Origin: Desulfolutivibrio sulfodismutans DSM 3696
GTDB lineage: Bacteria; Desulfobacterota; Desulfovibrionia; Desulfovibrionales; Desulfovibrionaceae
Assembly: GCF_013376455.1 (NCBI RefSeq)
Contig: NZ_CP045504.1
Span: 3,617,001-3,681,000 of the forward strand
Direction: 5' to 3'
DNA: 64,000 bases
The translations under genes were made by a program, and so were the position numbers. Shown here piece by piece: positions 45,760 to 53,897 of this stretch. Numbering within the stretch: the stretch's first letter is position 1; each line of letters starts with the position of its first letter. The notes below the pieces were generated by a model. That model ran no database searches and had not been told where the DNA came from. It saw nothing but the letters and a program-made list of their open reading frames with translations.

Positions 45760-47142
45760 TCATTCCCCCATGATCTTGCCGGGATTGAGAATGCCCTTGG
45801 GATCGAGGGCCTTTTTCAGGCGGCGCGAATACAGGATGGTGCCCCGGGTGGTTTCCTTCTCCAGGTACTTGGCCTTGGCCAGGCCGATGCCGTGCTCGCC
45901 CGAGAGGGTGCCGCCAAGGGCCAGGGCCACGTCGAAGATCTCGTCCACGGCGTCCTCCACCCGGCGCCACTCCTCGGCGTTGCGTTTGTCGGTCAGGATG
46001 GTGGGGTGCAGGTTGCCGTCCCCGGCGTGCCCGAAGGTGCCGATGGTCAGTTTGTATTTGGCCGCGATGCCGTCCAGGGCCTTGATCATGGCCGGGATCT
46101 GGCTGCGCGGCACGGTGGCGTCTTCGAGCACCGTGGTGGGAGCCACCCGGGCCAGGGCCGAAAGGGCTGCCCGGCGGGCCTCCCAGACCTTGTTGCGCTC
46201 GGCGGCGTCCTTGGCCACCTGGATGCGCTTTGCCCCGTGCGCGCGACACAGCTCCTCCACCTTGGCCGCGTCCTCGGCCACCATGGCCGGATGCCCGTCC
46301 ACCTCGATGAGAAGGAGCGCCTTGGCGTCAATGGGCAGCCCGGCGTGGCTGAAGTCCTCCACGGTGCGGATGGTGAAGTTGTCCAGAAATTCCAGGGTGG
46401 CGGGCACGATCTTGGCGGCGATGATGGCCGAGACGGTCTGGGAGGCGGCCTCCACGTCGTCGAAGATGGCCATCATGGCCTTGGCGGCGGCGGGCGGCGG
46501 CACAAGCTTCAGAAAAATCTCGCTTAAAACCCCAAGCGTCCCTTCCGACCCGACCATGAGCCCGGTGAGGTTTAGTCCCGTGACGCACTTGACCGTGCGC
46601 CCCCCGGCCTTGATCAGTTCGCCGTCGGTGTCGAAAAAGTGGACCCCCATGACGTAGTCCTTGGTCACGCCGTATTTCAGGCCACGCAGGCCCCCGGCGT
46701 TCTCGGCCACGTTGCCGCCCAGGGTGGACACGGCCTGGCTGCCCGGATCGGGGGGATAAAAAAGCCCCTTGGCCTGGACGGCGGCCGCGAACTTGGCGGT
46801 GATGACGCCCGGTTCGACCCGGGCGTAGAGGTCTTCGGTATTGATTTCGAGAATTTTATTGAGCGCGCCGGTGAGCACGACCACCCCGCCGGTCTTGGGG
46901 ATGGTCCCCCCGGAGAGATTGGTGCCCGAACCGCGCACGGTCAGCGGCGCCCCGGCGTCGTTACACAGCTTGACGACCTTGCCCAGGCCCGCCACGTCCG
47001 TGGGACGGACCACGACCCCGGGCACGGCCGGTTCGAGCACGGCGGAATCGTAGGAATAGGCGTAGCGGTCGGCCTCGGCGCCAAGCACGTTGTCCTTGCC
47101 CAGGGCCTCCTGGAAATCCTTGATAAGGGCGTGTGTGGTCAT
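45760..47142 (-). CDS. FAD-linked D-lactate dehydrogenase (GlcD-like)
   Basis: The 460-residue flavoprotein oxidises D-lactate (or glycolate) to the keto acid. It has the PCMH-type FAD-binding domain (VRGSGTNLSGG, YPPDPGSQAVSTLGGNVAENAGG) and the C-terminal FAD-oxidase domain with GTFGHAGDGNLHPT and LSGEHGIGLAK. The ATG at 47142 follows CGGAGT. It is the first gene of the lactate operon, with a leader of about 65 bases after the sigma-54 promoter. Confidence 0.95.
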   Translation of the reverse strand: MTTHALIKDFQEALGKDNVLGAEADRYAYSYDSAVLEPAVPGVVVRPTDVAGLGKVVKLCNDAGAPLTVRGSGTNLSGGTIPKTGGVVVLTGALNKILEINTEDLYARVEPGVITAKFAAAVQAKGLFYPPDPGSQAVSTLGGNVAENAGGLRGLKYGVTKDYVMGVHFFDTDGELIKAGGRTVKCVTGLNLTGLMVGSEGTLGVLSEIFLKLVPPPAAAKAMMAIFDDVEAASQTVSAIIAAKIVPATLEFLDNFTIRTVEDFSHAGLPIDAKALLLIEVDGHPAMVAEDAAKVEELCRAHGAKRIQVAKDAAERNKVWEARRAALSALARVAPTTVLEDATVPRSQIPAMIKALDGIAAKYKLTIGTFGHAGDGNLHPTILTDKRNAEEWRRVEDAVDEIFDVALALGGTLSGEHGIGLAKAKYLEKETTRGTILYSRRLKKALDPKGILNPGKIMGE

Positions 47143-47218
47143 GGGGACTCCGTTAGGGGGTTGTTGTGCGCCGTGGTCGGCCGGACGCGCCAATCGTGTG
47201 CACGTCAGACAGCCCTAG

Positions 47219-47233
47219 GCAACTTGCGTGCCG
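47219..47233 (-). promoter_or_regulatory. Sigma-54 promoter of the lactate operon
   Basis: On the minus strand CGGCACGCAAGTTGC fits the -24/-12 consensus (T)GGCACG-N4-TTGC at all but the first base. It lies 77 bases before glcD. A sigma-54 activator is encoded about 1 kb upstream and palindromic candidate activator sites lie at 47305-47478. Confidence 0.85.
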
Positions 47234-47304
47234 GGACGCGCATTTTTAAGAAGTCGAGAAATGACAGCCTGTTGCAAGAAAGGCGGAGAGGCTGGGCCAG
47301 GGCC

Positions 47305-47320
47305 GTCCGATTTTTCGGAC
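47305..47320. promoter_or_regulatory. Palindromic activator-site candidate 1
   Basis: GTCCGA-TTTT-TCGGAC is a perfect inverted repeat about 105 bases upstream of the predicted sigma-54 start, a normal distance for an upstream activating site. Confidence 0.75.
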
Positions 47321-47434
47321 AGATGCCCGCGCGGGTGCGGACAGGACTTGGAATCGGGCGAAAGCCGCCCTGGCCGTGAATTTTCCGATCTATTGAGGAT
47401 AGAATCAAAGGGGACGGAGGTAAAGGGAAAGTCT

Positions 47435-47450
47435 GTCCGATATTTCAGAC
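47435..47450. promoter_or_regulatory. Palindromic activator-site candidate 2 (imperfect)
   Basis: GTCCGA-TATT-TCAGAC matches the first site with one change in the right arm and lies about 235 bases upstream of the predicted start. Confidence 0.6.
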
Positions 47451-47462
47451 GGGACTGGGTCA

Positions 47463-47478
47463 GTCCGATTTTTCGGAC
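47463..47478. promoter_or_regulatory. Palindromic activator-site candidate 3
   Basis: GTCCGA-TTTT-TCGGAC is identical to site 1 and centred 28 bases from site 2. Paired sites suit cooperative binding of an activator hexamer. Confidence 0.75.
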
Positions 47479-47616
47479 ATGGCCGTGAGGAAGGAGGCAG
47501 GCCGACCAACATGTGGCGCAACGTGGAGCAAGATGCCCGTATTCATTGACAAAAAAGTAAGTATCCCAGGTTGTTGCTTCTCAAATGAGCGTGTCTCACG
47601 GGCGTGGACGCTTTCG

Positions 47617-47883
47617 CTAGCGAAACAGGTCGGCATGTGTCCCTGTGTCCACAAAGACGATCCGGTCTGCGTCCTGGAAATACAGCAGCAGCCAGTCCGG
47701 CTCGACGTGGCATTCCCGTACGCCCTTGAAGTTGCCTTCAAGCAGGTGGTCGCGACAGCGCGGCGGAAGCGGCTGGCCCTGGATGATGCAGTCCATGATG
47801 TGCTCTAGCTTTCCGATGTCTTTTCCTCTTTTGTGCGCTTTCTTGAAACTTTGTTCAAACCTTCTGGTGAATTGGAAGCGCAT
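47617..47883 (-). CDS. YafQ-family mRNA interferase toxin
   Basis: The 88-residue RelE/ParE-superfamily protein resembles YafQ: TRRFEQSFKKAHKRGKD at the start, LEGNFKGVRECHVEPDWLLLY in the core, and the C-terminal GTHADLF, whose His corresponds to the YafQ catalytic residue. It should cleave mRNA on the ribosome. The ATG at 47883, after GGAG, lies inside the antitoxin gene, giving a 79-base overlap. Confidence 0.88.
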   Translation of the reverse strand: MRFQFTRRFEQSFKKAHKRGKDIGKLEHIMDCIIQGQPLPPRCRDHLLEGNFKGVRECHVEPDWLLLYFQDADRIVFVDTGTHADLFR

Positions 47884-48143
47884 TGCGTCTCCTTCAGGGC
47901 TGCGAAAAGTTCATCAGAAGAGGCGAAGGTGGAAAGATTTTTCCCGGAAAGGGCTTCGTCAATGGCCCGTCCGGTCTCGGCCGTGGGAATTTTCACCGAA
48001 AACGGCAGGCCGTTATGCAGCAGAATCTGTTTGTAAAACATCGTGATGGCGGTGCTTTGGGTCATGCCCAGGCTGTCGAGAATCCCCTCGACGTCCTGCT
48101 TCAGACCGGCATCGACCCGGGCGCGGATCACTTCGGTTTTCAT
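47805..48143 (-). CDS. DinJ/RelB-family antitoxin
   Basis: The 112-residue protein starts with a ribbon-helix-helix motif (EVIRARVDAGLKQDVEGILDSLGMTQSTAITMFYKQI), as in DinJ. The C-terminal part would wrap the YafQ toxin. The last about 26 residues are basic and lie in the region that also encodes the toxin in another frame, making the protein longer than typical DinJ. It probably represses its own promoter. Confidence 0.87.
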   Translation of the reverse strand: MKTEVIRARVDAGLKQDVEGILDSLGMTQSTAITMFYKQILLHNGLPFSVKIPTAETGRAIDEALSGKNLSTFASSDELFAALKETQCASNSPEGLNKVSRKRTKEEKTSES

Positions 48144-48184
48144 GGCGGGCCATCCTGTGCGTGGGTGGAGAACAGCAATCTCAT

Positions 48185-48219
48185 GGATACAATGTGGCTA
48201 CAAAGTGTCCAAATGTCAA
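48185..48219 (-). promoter_or_regulatory. Promoter/operator region of the DinJ-YafQ module
   Basis: On the minus strand a TTGACA hexamer (48219-48214), overlapping the end of the LurR-like gene, is followed by related elements GACATTTGGA, CACTTTGTAG and CACATTGTAT at about 11-base steps. These look like half-sites for a ribbon-helix-helix repressor. No clear -10 box at standard spacing is seen. Confidence 0.4.
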
Positions 48220-49802
48220 TCCAGGGTCGTGGCCGGGGTCGTGGCCGGGACGGGGTCATCGGGCGATTCGCCCGCCTCGGATTTCTTGAGCAGGGCGTAG
48301 AAGTGGGAGCGCGACAGCCCCGACGCCTCCATGGCCTTTTTGAGGTCGCCGCCGCATTCCGCCAGCAGGCGGTGCAGATAGATGCGCTCCATGTCCTCGC
48401 GAAAGTCCCGCAGGGTGGGCAGGGGGCTGGTGAAGAGCCCGGCCAGGGGGGCGGCGTCGCGGTCCTGCGCCGCCGTCTGCCGAGCCGTCGGCCCTGTCTG
48501 TTCGGTCTGCCCGGTGGGATCGTCGGTCCCTGCCGACGCGCCGGACACCCCAAACGCGCCAGACGGGCCGGACGCGTCCGGCGTCGCGGCCTCCGTGGCC
48601 GGGGCGGCCTGCTCCCGGGAGCGGACCAGGCTTCGCCGGGTGACCCGGATGCGCACGTCCTGGGGCAGGTGCATGGGATAGAGGGTCTTTTCCCGCCCGG
48701 CGGCCACAAAGGCCCGCTCCAGCACGTTTTCCAGCTCGCGCACGTTGCCCGGCCAGTCGTATTCCTGGAGGATGGCCAGGGAATCGGCGTCAAAACCCTT
48801 TTGCGGCAACCGGTAGCGGTCGCCGAGGCGGCCCAGGCAAAAAAGGGTCAGGGGGGCCACGTCCTCGGGGCGCTGGCGCAGGGACGGCAGCTCCAGGGAA
48901 ATGGTTTTTAAGCGGAAAAACAGGTCGCGGCGAAACTCCCCGGTGTCGATCATGGCCGAAAGATCGCGGTTGGTGGCCGCAACCAGCCGGAAATCGCTGG
49001 CCGCCTCGGTCAGCGACCCCACGGGACGGAAACGCCGCTCATGCAGGACGCGCAAAAAGGACTTTTGCAGGGTTAAGGGCATCTCCCCCACCTCGTCCAG
49101 AAAAAGCGTGCCCCCGTCGGCGGCGGCCACCAGGCCCGTGCGGTCGGCGTCCGCGCCGGTGAAGGCCCCCTTTTTATGGCCGAAAAGCGTGCTCTCCACC
49201 AGGGACTCGGTCAACGCGGCGCAGTCCACCACCACGAAGGGGCCGCGCGCCCGGGCGCTGTTCGCATGGATGCAACGGGCGAAAAGCTCCTTGCCCGTGC
49301 CGGTCTCGCCGGTGATCAGCACCGCCGCCTGGGACGCGGCGGCCGCCGCCGCAGCATCCAGGCAGGGCCGCATGGCCGGGCTCTCGGCCACCACCCCGGT
49401 CAGGTCCAGGGCCAGCGGTCCCTGGCCCTGGCGCTTCTGCTCCCGGTAGGCCAGGGCCCGGGACAGGCGCAGCATGATTTCCTTGATCGACGAAGGCTTG
49501 ACCAGATAGTCCCAGACCCCGGCCTGGATGGCCAACTCCGCGCCGTCGGGATCGCCAAGGCCGGTCAGGATGATGACCTCCGGGGCGTCGTCCAGGGCCT
49601 TTATGCGCGGCAGGGCGGTCAGGCCGTTGCCGTCGGGCAGGCCCACGTCCAAAAGAACCACCCCGAAGGGGGCCCCGGACAGCCTGGCCAATCCCTGGGC
49701 CAGGGTGGCGGCCGCGTCGCAGGTCAGGCCCATGCGCGCCGCCAGGGCGGCCATGGTCTGCCGGATCTCGGGATCGTCGTCGATGATCAAAATGTCCGGC
49801 AC
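48216..49802 (-). CDS. Sigma-54-dependent response regulator, LurR-like
   Basis: The 528-residue activator has a receiver (IIDDDPE, VVLLDVGLPDGNG, LVKPS), a sigma-54 AAA+ domain with GETGTGKELF and the sigma-54 contact ESTLFGHKKGAFTGA, and a Fis-type helix-turn-helix at the end (MEASGLSRSHFYALL). A long Pro/Ala/Thr linker of about 80 residues precedes the HTH. The start is GTG at 49802 after AGGAGG. Position beside the lactate operon and its sigma-54 promoter matches LurR of Desulfovibrio. It overlaps the kinase gene by 16 bases. Confidence 0.88.
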   Translation of the reverse strand: MPDILIIDDDPEIRQTMAALAARMGLTCDAAATLAQGLARLSGAPFGVVLLDVGLPDGNGLTALPRIKALDDAPEVIILTGLGDPDGAELAIQAGVWDYLVKPSSIKEIMLRLSRALAYREQKRQGQGPLALDLTGVVAESPAMRPCLDAAAAAAASQAAVLITGETGTGKELFARCIHANSARARGPFVVVDCAALTESLVESTLFGHKKGAFTGADADRTGLVAAADGGTLFLDEVGEMPLTLQKSFLRVLHERRFRPVGSLTEAASDFRLVAATNRDLSAMIDTGEFRRDLFFRLKTISLELPSLRQRPEDVAPLTLFCLGRLGDRYRLPQKGFDADSLAILQEYDWPGNVRELENVLERAFVAAGREKTLYPMHLPQDVRIRVTRRSLVRSREQAAPATEAATPDASGPSGAFGVSGASAGTDDPTGQTEQTGPTARQTAAQDRDAAPLAGLFTSPLPTLRDFREDMERIYLHRLLAECGGDLKKAMEASGLSRSHFYALLKKSEAGESPDDPVPATTPATTLD

Positions 49803-52600
49803 GTCGCCCCCCCTCCTTCACCCAGGGCCCGGCGGATAGCCGCATGCAGGGCGGCCCCGTCATAGGGCTTGAGCACGATCTCGCGCACGTTTTCCGGCCG
49901 GTCGGCCCCGCGCACGTCGCGGAACCGGCCCGAAACCACTACCACCGGCACCCCCGGGGCCTCGCGCAAAAGGGCCTGGGCCAGCTCGAAGCCGCTGGCG
50001 CCGGGCATGTCGAAGTCCGTCACCACCACGTCGAACCCCGGGGCGTTTTCGTCGCCGCCGGACTTGGCCAGAACGGCCAGGGCCTCTTTTGCGCCCGGCG
50101 CGGCCGTAACCCGATAGCCAAAGGCGGCCAGCACCCGGGGTACGGTCTCCAGAAGCGACGCGTCGTCCTCCACGAAAAGCACCCGCTCGGCGCCGCGCAG
50201 GGCCGCCGGATCGTCGCCGTCGAGGGCTGCGTCGCCGTCGCCGCCGCAGGGCAGGTAGACCGAAAACGACGCCCCCCGCCCCGGGGCCGAGAGCACGGCC
50301 ACCCGGCCGTTGTGGTTGCGCACGATGCCCTGCACCACGGCCAGCCCCAGGCCCGTGCCGCCGTCGTCCTTGCGGGTGGTGAAAAAGGGATCGAAAATGT
50401 TGTCGATGATCTCCGGGGAAATGCCCGGGCCGTCGTCGGCCACGGTCAGGCGCAGGTACCGGCCCTCGGGCAGATCCAGGAGCAGGGCCTCCTCGGCGGG
50501 CAGCCGCGTGGAGCACAGGACCACCCGGATCACCCCGCCCCGGCCGCCAGCGCCCAGGTGGCCGCGCAGGGCCTGATAGGCGTTGGTGCACAGGTTCATG
50601 ACCACCTGGTGGATCTGGTTGGGGTCGGCCCGGCACACGGCCTGGACCACCTGGATGTCCGTCTCCAGGCGGATATGGCCCGGCAGGCTGGCGGCCAGAA
50701 GGCCCGTGGCCTCCATGATCGCCCCGGCGATGTCCGCGTCGCGGAAGTTTTCCCGCGACGGTCGGCTAAAGGTCAGAATCTGGCGCACGATGCCCCCGCC
50801 GCGCTTCGATGCCGTCAAGACGCGGCGCAGGTCGGCGGCGGCCTGGGAGTCCGGGGCCAGATCCAAAAGGGCCATCTCCGTGGAATTGATGATGGTGGTC
50901 AGGATGTTGTTGAAGTCGTGGGCCAGCCCGCCCGCCAGGGTGCCCACGGCCTCCATCTTCTGGGACTGGCGCAGCTGGGCCTCCAGGCGCTCCTTGTCCG
51001 TCACGTCCTCGGCCGTGCTCAGAGTGCCCACCACCTGGCCCTTGCGGTCGCGAAGCGGCGCCTTGTTGAGCTCCAGCCAGGCCTGCTCCCCATCGCCCCG
51101 GGGAAAGGCCAGACGCATGCGTCGCCTGGGGGCCTCGCTCCGCATGACCTCCCGGTCGGCCTCTTCGGCCATGCCCGCATGGTCCCACCAGCCGGGCAGC
51201 ACCTCGGGGTTGGTCTTGCCCACCACCACGGCCGGGTCGGACAGGCCAAAAAAGGCGGCAAAGGCCTTGTTGGCCCCCTGGTAGCGCTGGTCACGGTCCT
51301 TCCAGAAGACGAGTTGGGGGATGTTGTCCAGAAGCAGGGTCAGAAAGGACAGTTGGGCCCGGATTTTCTCCTCCACGCTGCGGCGGCGGGAGATGTTGAT
51401 GACCAAAAAGACCAGGGTGGCTGCCAGGATGACCAGGGCCACCACGATGATCCAGAAGATTTGGGGGTTTATGCGAAAGAAATAATAGGGTTTGTTTAAA
51501 ATTTCACTGCCAAGGGGCAGGTCGCTCTCGGGGATGTGGAAGCGCTTGAGGCCGTTGTAGTCGAAAAGATACAGGTCGCCCACCTGGGCCACCACCGGGA
51601 TGTCCGCGACCGGGGTTCCCTCCAGGATGCGCAGCGCCATGGAGGCGGCCAGCCGTCCATGCTCCCGGCCCTTGAGCACCCGGCCGCCCACGGTGCCCGA
51701 GCCGACCAGAAAGTCCCAGCAGGTGTAGATGGGCGCGTCGGAATGCTCGCCGATCTCGGCCACCACCTCCTCGGCGGAATAAAAGCGGTCGCCGATGGCC
51801 TGGTAAAACGGGATGAAAAAGATCATGGCGTCGGCCGGAACCCGCTCCACCAGCCCCAGGATCTCCCCCAACTGGTAGGAGTCCCAGAACTCCCATTCCA
51901 GCCGGTCGTGGTAGGGCGGCAACTGGGCCCGCACCTGGTTGGCGATGGCGATGCCGGTGACCGAACGGTCGCCGATGACAATGAGCCGTTTTTTCCCGGG
52001 ATTTTGCGTCAGGGCCAGATCCAGGGTGCCCTTCAGGTCGAAGCGCTCCTCCACCCCGGTCATGTCCGTGCGCCCGGCCATCATGTCCGGCCGCAGGTCG
52101 TTGACCCCGCAGAACACGATGGGCGCGCCCGGGAACAGTTCGGCCGCGTACTGCCGGGCGAATTCAAAGGCGTAGTTGTCCGAGACCATGACCACGGAAA
52201 AGGAGGTGTCCCGGAACTTGTATTTGTACAGGTCGAAAAGCCCCTGGCGCAGGATGGGGCCGGAATACTTCTTGGAGTCCATGTATTCCACCTGCAGGTC
52301 CACCAGGGGATCGGTCTGGTTGGCCAGCACCTCCCGGATGCCCTCGAAGATCTCATCGGACCATTTGTAGCCGGGCTGGTAGGAGTTGAGGTAGAGGACG
52401 TTTTTTTTCGCGGCGCGCGGCGCTTGCGGTCCCACGGCGGTGGCCGCAACAGGGGAGGGGGGGGCGGTCTCGGACGCGGCCATGCCCCACTGCGCCGCAG
52501 CCAGGCAAAAAAGGCCTGCGGCCAAAACGGCCACGGACCACAGCGCGTTCCAGGCGAAAGCGGTGCGGGCCGGGGCGGCTGTGGGCGGGACAGGGGGCAT
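49787..52600 (-). CDS. Hybrid sensor kinase with periplasmic ABC-substrate-binding-like domain, LurS-like
   Basis: The 937-residue protein has a signal-anchor (about 15-40) and a periplasmic domain of the ABC_sub_bind type ([34 protein letters not shown]). A membrane helix ([18 protein letters not shown]) follows, then a PAS domain, a HisKA with the phospho-His in [13 protein letters not shown], HATPase ([21 protein letters not shown]) and a C-terminal receiver ([13 protein letters not shown]). The start at 52600 follows GGAG. It probably senses lactate or a related acid outside and drives the LurR-like partner. The ligand is inference. Confidence 0.88.
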   Translation of the reverse strand: MPPVPPTAAPARTAFAWNALWSVAVLAAGLFCLAAAQWGMAASETAPPSPVAATAVGPQAPRAAKKNVLYLNSYQPGYKWSDEIFEGIREVLANQTDPLVDLQVEYMDSKKYSGPILRQGLFDLYKYKFRDTSFSVVMVSDNYAFEFARQYAAELFPGAPIVFCGVNDLRPDMMAGRTDMTGVEERFDLKGTLDLALTQNPGKKRLIVIGDRSVTGIAIANQVRAQLPPYHDRLEWEFWDSYQLGEILGLVERVPADAMIFFIPFYQAIGDRFYSAEEVVAEIGEHSDAPIYTCWDFLVGSGTVGGRVLKGREHGRLAASMALRILEGTPVADIPVVAQVGDLYLFDYNGLKRFHIPESDLPLGSEILNKPYYFFRINPQIFWIIVVALVILAATLVFLVINISRRRSVEEKIRAQLSFLTLLLDNIPQLVFWKDRDQRYQGANKAFAAFFGLSDPAVVVGKTNPEVLPGWWDHAGMAEEADREVMRSEAPRRRMRLAFPRGDGEQAWLELNKAPLRDRKGQVVGTLSTAEDVTDKERLEAQLRQSQKMEAVGTLAGGLAHDFNNILTTIINSTEMALLDLAPDSQAAADLRRVLTASKRGGGIVRQILTFSRPSRENFRDADIAGAIMEATGLLAASLPGHIRLETDIQVVQAVCRADPNQIHQVVMNLCTNAYQALRGHLGAGGRGGVIRVVLCSTRLPAEEALLLDLPEGRYLRLTVADDGPGISPEIIDNIFDPFFTTRKDDGGTGLGLAVVQGIVRNHNGRVAVLSAPGRGASFSVYLPCGGDGDAALDGDDPAALRGAERVLFVEDDASLLETVPRVLAAFGYRVTAAPGAKEALAVLAKSGGDENAPGFDVVVTDFDMPGASGFELAQALLREAPGVPVVVVSGRFRDVRGADRPENVREIVLKPYDGAALHAAIRRALGEGGGATCRTF

Positions 52601-52836
52601 GGGGGTCTCCGACGCGCGGCGCGGCTGTCGCCGCAGGGCGCGAAATCGCCGGATTGTGGGCAATGCGGCGGCAAAGGTCAAGACGCCGCCGCCGCCGTCG
52701 CCGTTGCCGCCGCCGTTGCCCCTGGCGGTGCAAACGGCCCGGCCGCCCACGTCTTGCCGGGCGCGGACAAGGCGGCTACAACCTCTTTCCGCGCCGGTCT
52801 GCACGGCGCCTGCCAGGAAACACCGAGGAGGAAGCC

Positions 52837-53853
52837 ATGGACAAAAAGGAACTGCGCGCGGCCGCCCGGGAGCGGCTCAAGGGATATTGCCGGGTGTGCC
52901 GCCGCTGCGACGGCCGGGCCTGCGCCGGAGAGGTGCCGGGCATGGGCGGCGCGGGAACGGGGCACGGCTTTACGGCCAATATTGAGGCCCTGGCCGCCTG
53001 GCGCTTCAACATGCGCACCATCCACCATGTCACCCAGCCCAAAACCGCCGTATCCCTGTTCGGCCTGGATCTGTCCATGCCGATCCTGGGCGCGCCCATG
53101 ACCGGAAGCACCTATAATTTCGGCGCGCCCATGACCGAGGGCGACTTCATCGAGGCCATCGTGGACGGCTGTCTGCGGGCCGGAACCGTGGGGATGTCCG
53201 GCGACGGGGCCGATCCCACCATGTTCGACAGCGGGCTGGCCGCCCTTTCCCGCCACGGCGGCCGGGGCGGGGCCATCATCAAGCCCCGGGAGCACGGCGA
53301 GGTGCTGGCCCGCCTCTCCAGGGCCGGGGCCGCCCACGCCGCCTTTGTCGGCATGGACATCGACGGCGCAGGGCTGGTGACCATGGCCCTCAAGGGCCAG
53401 CCCGTGGGCCCCAAGACCCGTAACGAACTGGCTGCCCTCATCAGCGCCACGCAGCTCCCCTTCCTGGTCAAGGGCGTCATGACCGTGGAGGACGCCCTGG
53501 CGGCGGTTGACGCCGGGGCGGCGGGCATCGTGGTCTCCAACCACGGCGGCCGCATCCTGGACCACACCCCGGGCGCGGCCGAGGTGCTGCCCGAAATCGC
53601 AGCCGCCGTGGGCGGCCGGGCCGCGATCCTGGCCGACGGCGGGGTGCGCACCGGGGCCGACGTGCTCAAACTCCTGGCGCTCGGCGCCCAGGCCGTGCTG
53701 GTGGGCCGTCCGCTCATCGTCGGGGCCGTGGGCGGCGGGGCCGAAGGCGTCGCGCTTTTGCTCGACGCCATGCGGGCCGAGCTTGCGGCGGCCATGATTC
53801 TGACCGGCACGGCCGACGCCTCGCATGTCGAGCCTTCCATCCTGCGAAGATAG
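52837..53853 (+). CDS. FMN-dependent alpha-hydroxy-acid oxidising family protein
   Basis: The 338-residue protein has a TIM-barrel FMN domain with LSMPILGAPMTGS, FLVKGVMTVEDALAAVDAGAAGI and the catalytic-region motif VSNHGGR, as in the lactate oxidase/glycolate oxidase family. ADGGVRTGADVLK and GAQAVLVGRP close the phosphate site. The N-terminus carries CRVCRRCDGRAC, four closely spaced cysteines that could bind a metal or Fe-S cluster. The ATG follows GAGGAGGAAG. It is divergent from the LurS-like gene, 236 bases apart, and may be coregulated. Confidence 0.85.
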   Translation: MDKKELRAAARERLKGYCRVCRRCDGRACAGEVPGMGGAGTGHGFTANIEALAAWRFNMRTIHHVTQPKTAVSLFGLDLSMPILGAPMTGSTYNFGAPMTEGDFIEAIVDGCLRAGTVGMSGDGADPTMFDSGLAALSRHGGRGGAIIKPREHGEVLARLSRAGAAHAAFVGMDIDGAGLVTMALKGQPVGPKTRNELAALISATQLPFLVKGVMTVEDALAAVDAGAAGIVVSNHGGRILDHTPGAAEVLPEIAAAVGGRAAILADGGVRTGADVLKLLALGAQAVLVGRPLIVGAVGGGAEGVALLLDAMRAELAAAMILTGTADASHVEPSILRR

Positions 53854-53857
53854 TCTG

Positions 53858-53893
53858 TGTGGCGCGAAGGGGCGTCCGCCCCTTCGCGCCACA
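53858..53893. terminator. Perfect 17-bp hairpin between two convergent genes
   Basis: TGTGGCGCGAAGGGGCG and its exact complement are separated by two bases. It fills nearly the whole 44-base gap between the FMN enzyme gene and the convergent glutamate-synthase-like gene. There is no T tract, but the stem is very stable and symmetric, fitting a bidirectional end. Confidence 0.7.
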
Positions 53894-53897
53894 TCTG

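Noticed and set aside
47612-47625. Palindrome TTTCGCTAGCGAAA over the yafQ stop codon
   Set aside because: It has no loop, so it cannot form a normal hairpin, and no second copy was seen. It may be chance.
47479-48046. Plus-strand open frames across the toxin-antitoxin module
   Set aside because: They are antisense to yafQ and dinJ, which have clear family motifs and ribosome-binding sites.
48229-48262. Repetitive GTGGCCGGGG-type sequence as a repeat element
   Set aside because: It lies inside the 3' end of the LurR-like coding sequence and encodes its Pro/Ala/Thr tail. It is simple composition, not an independent repeat.
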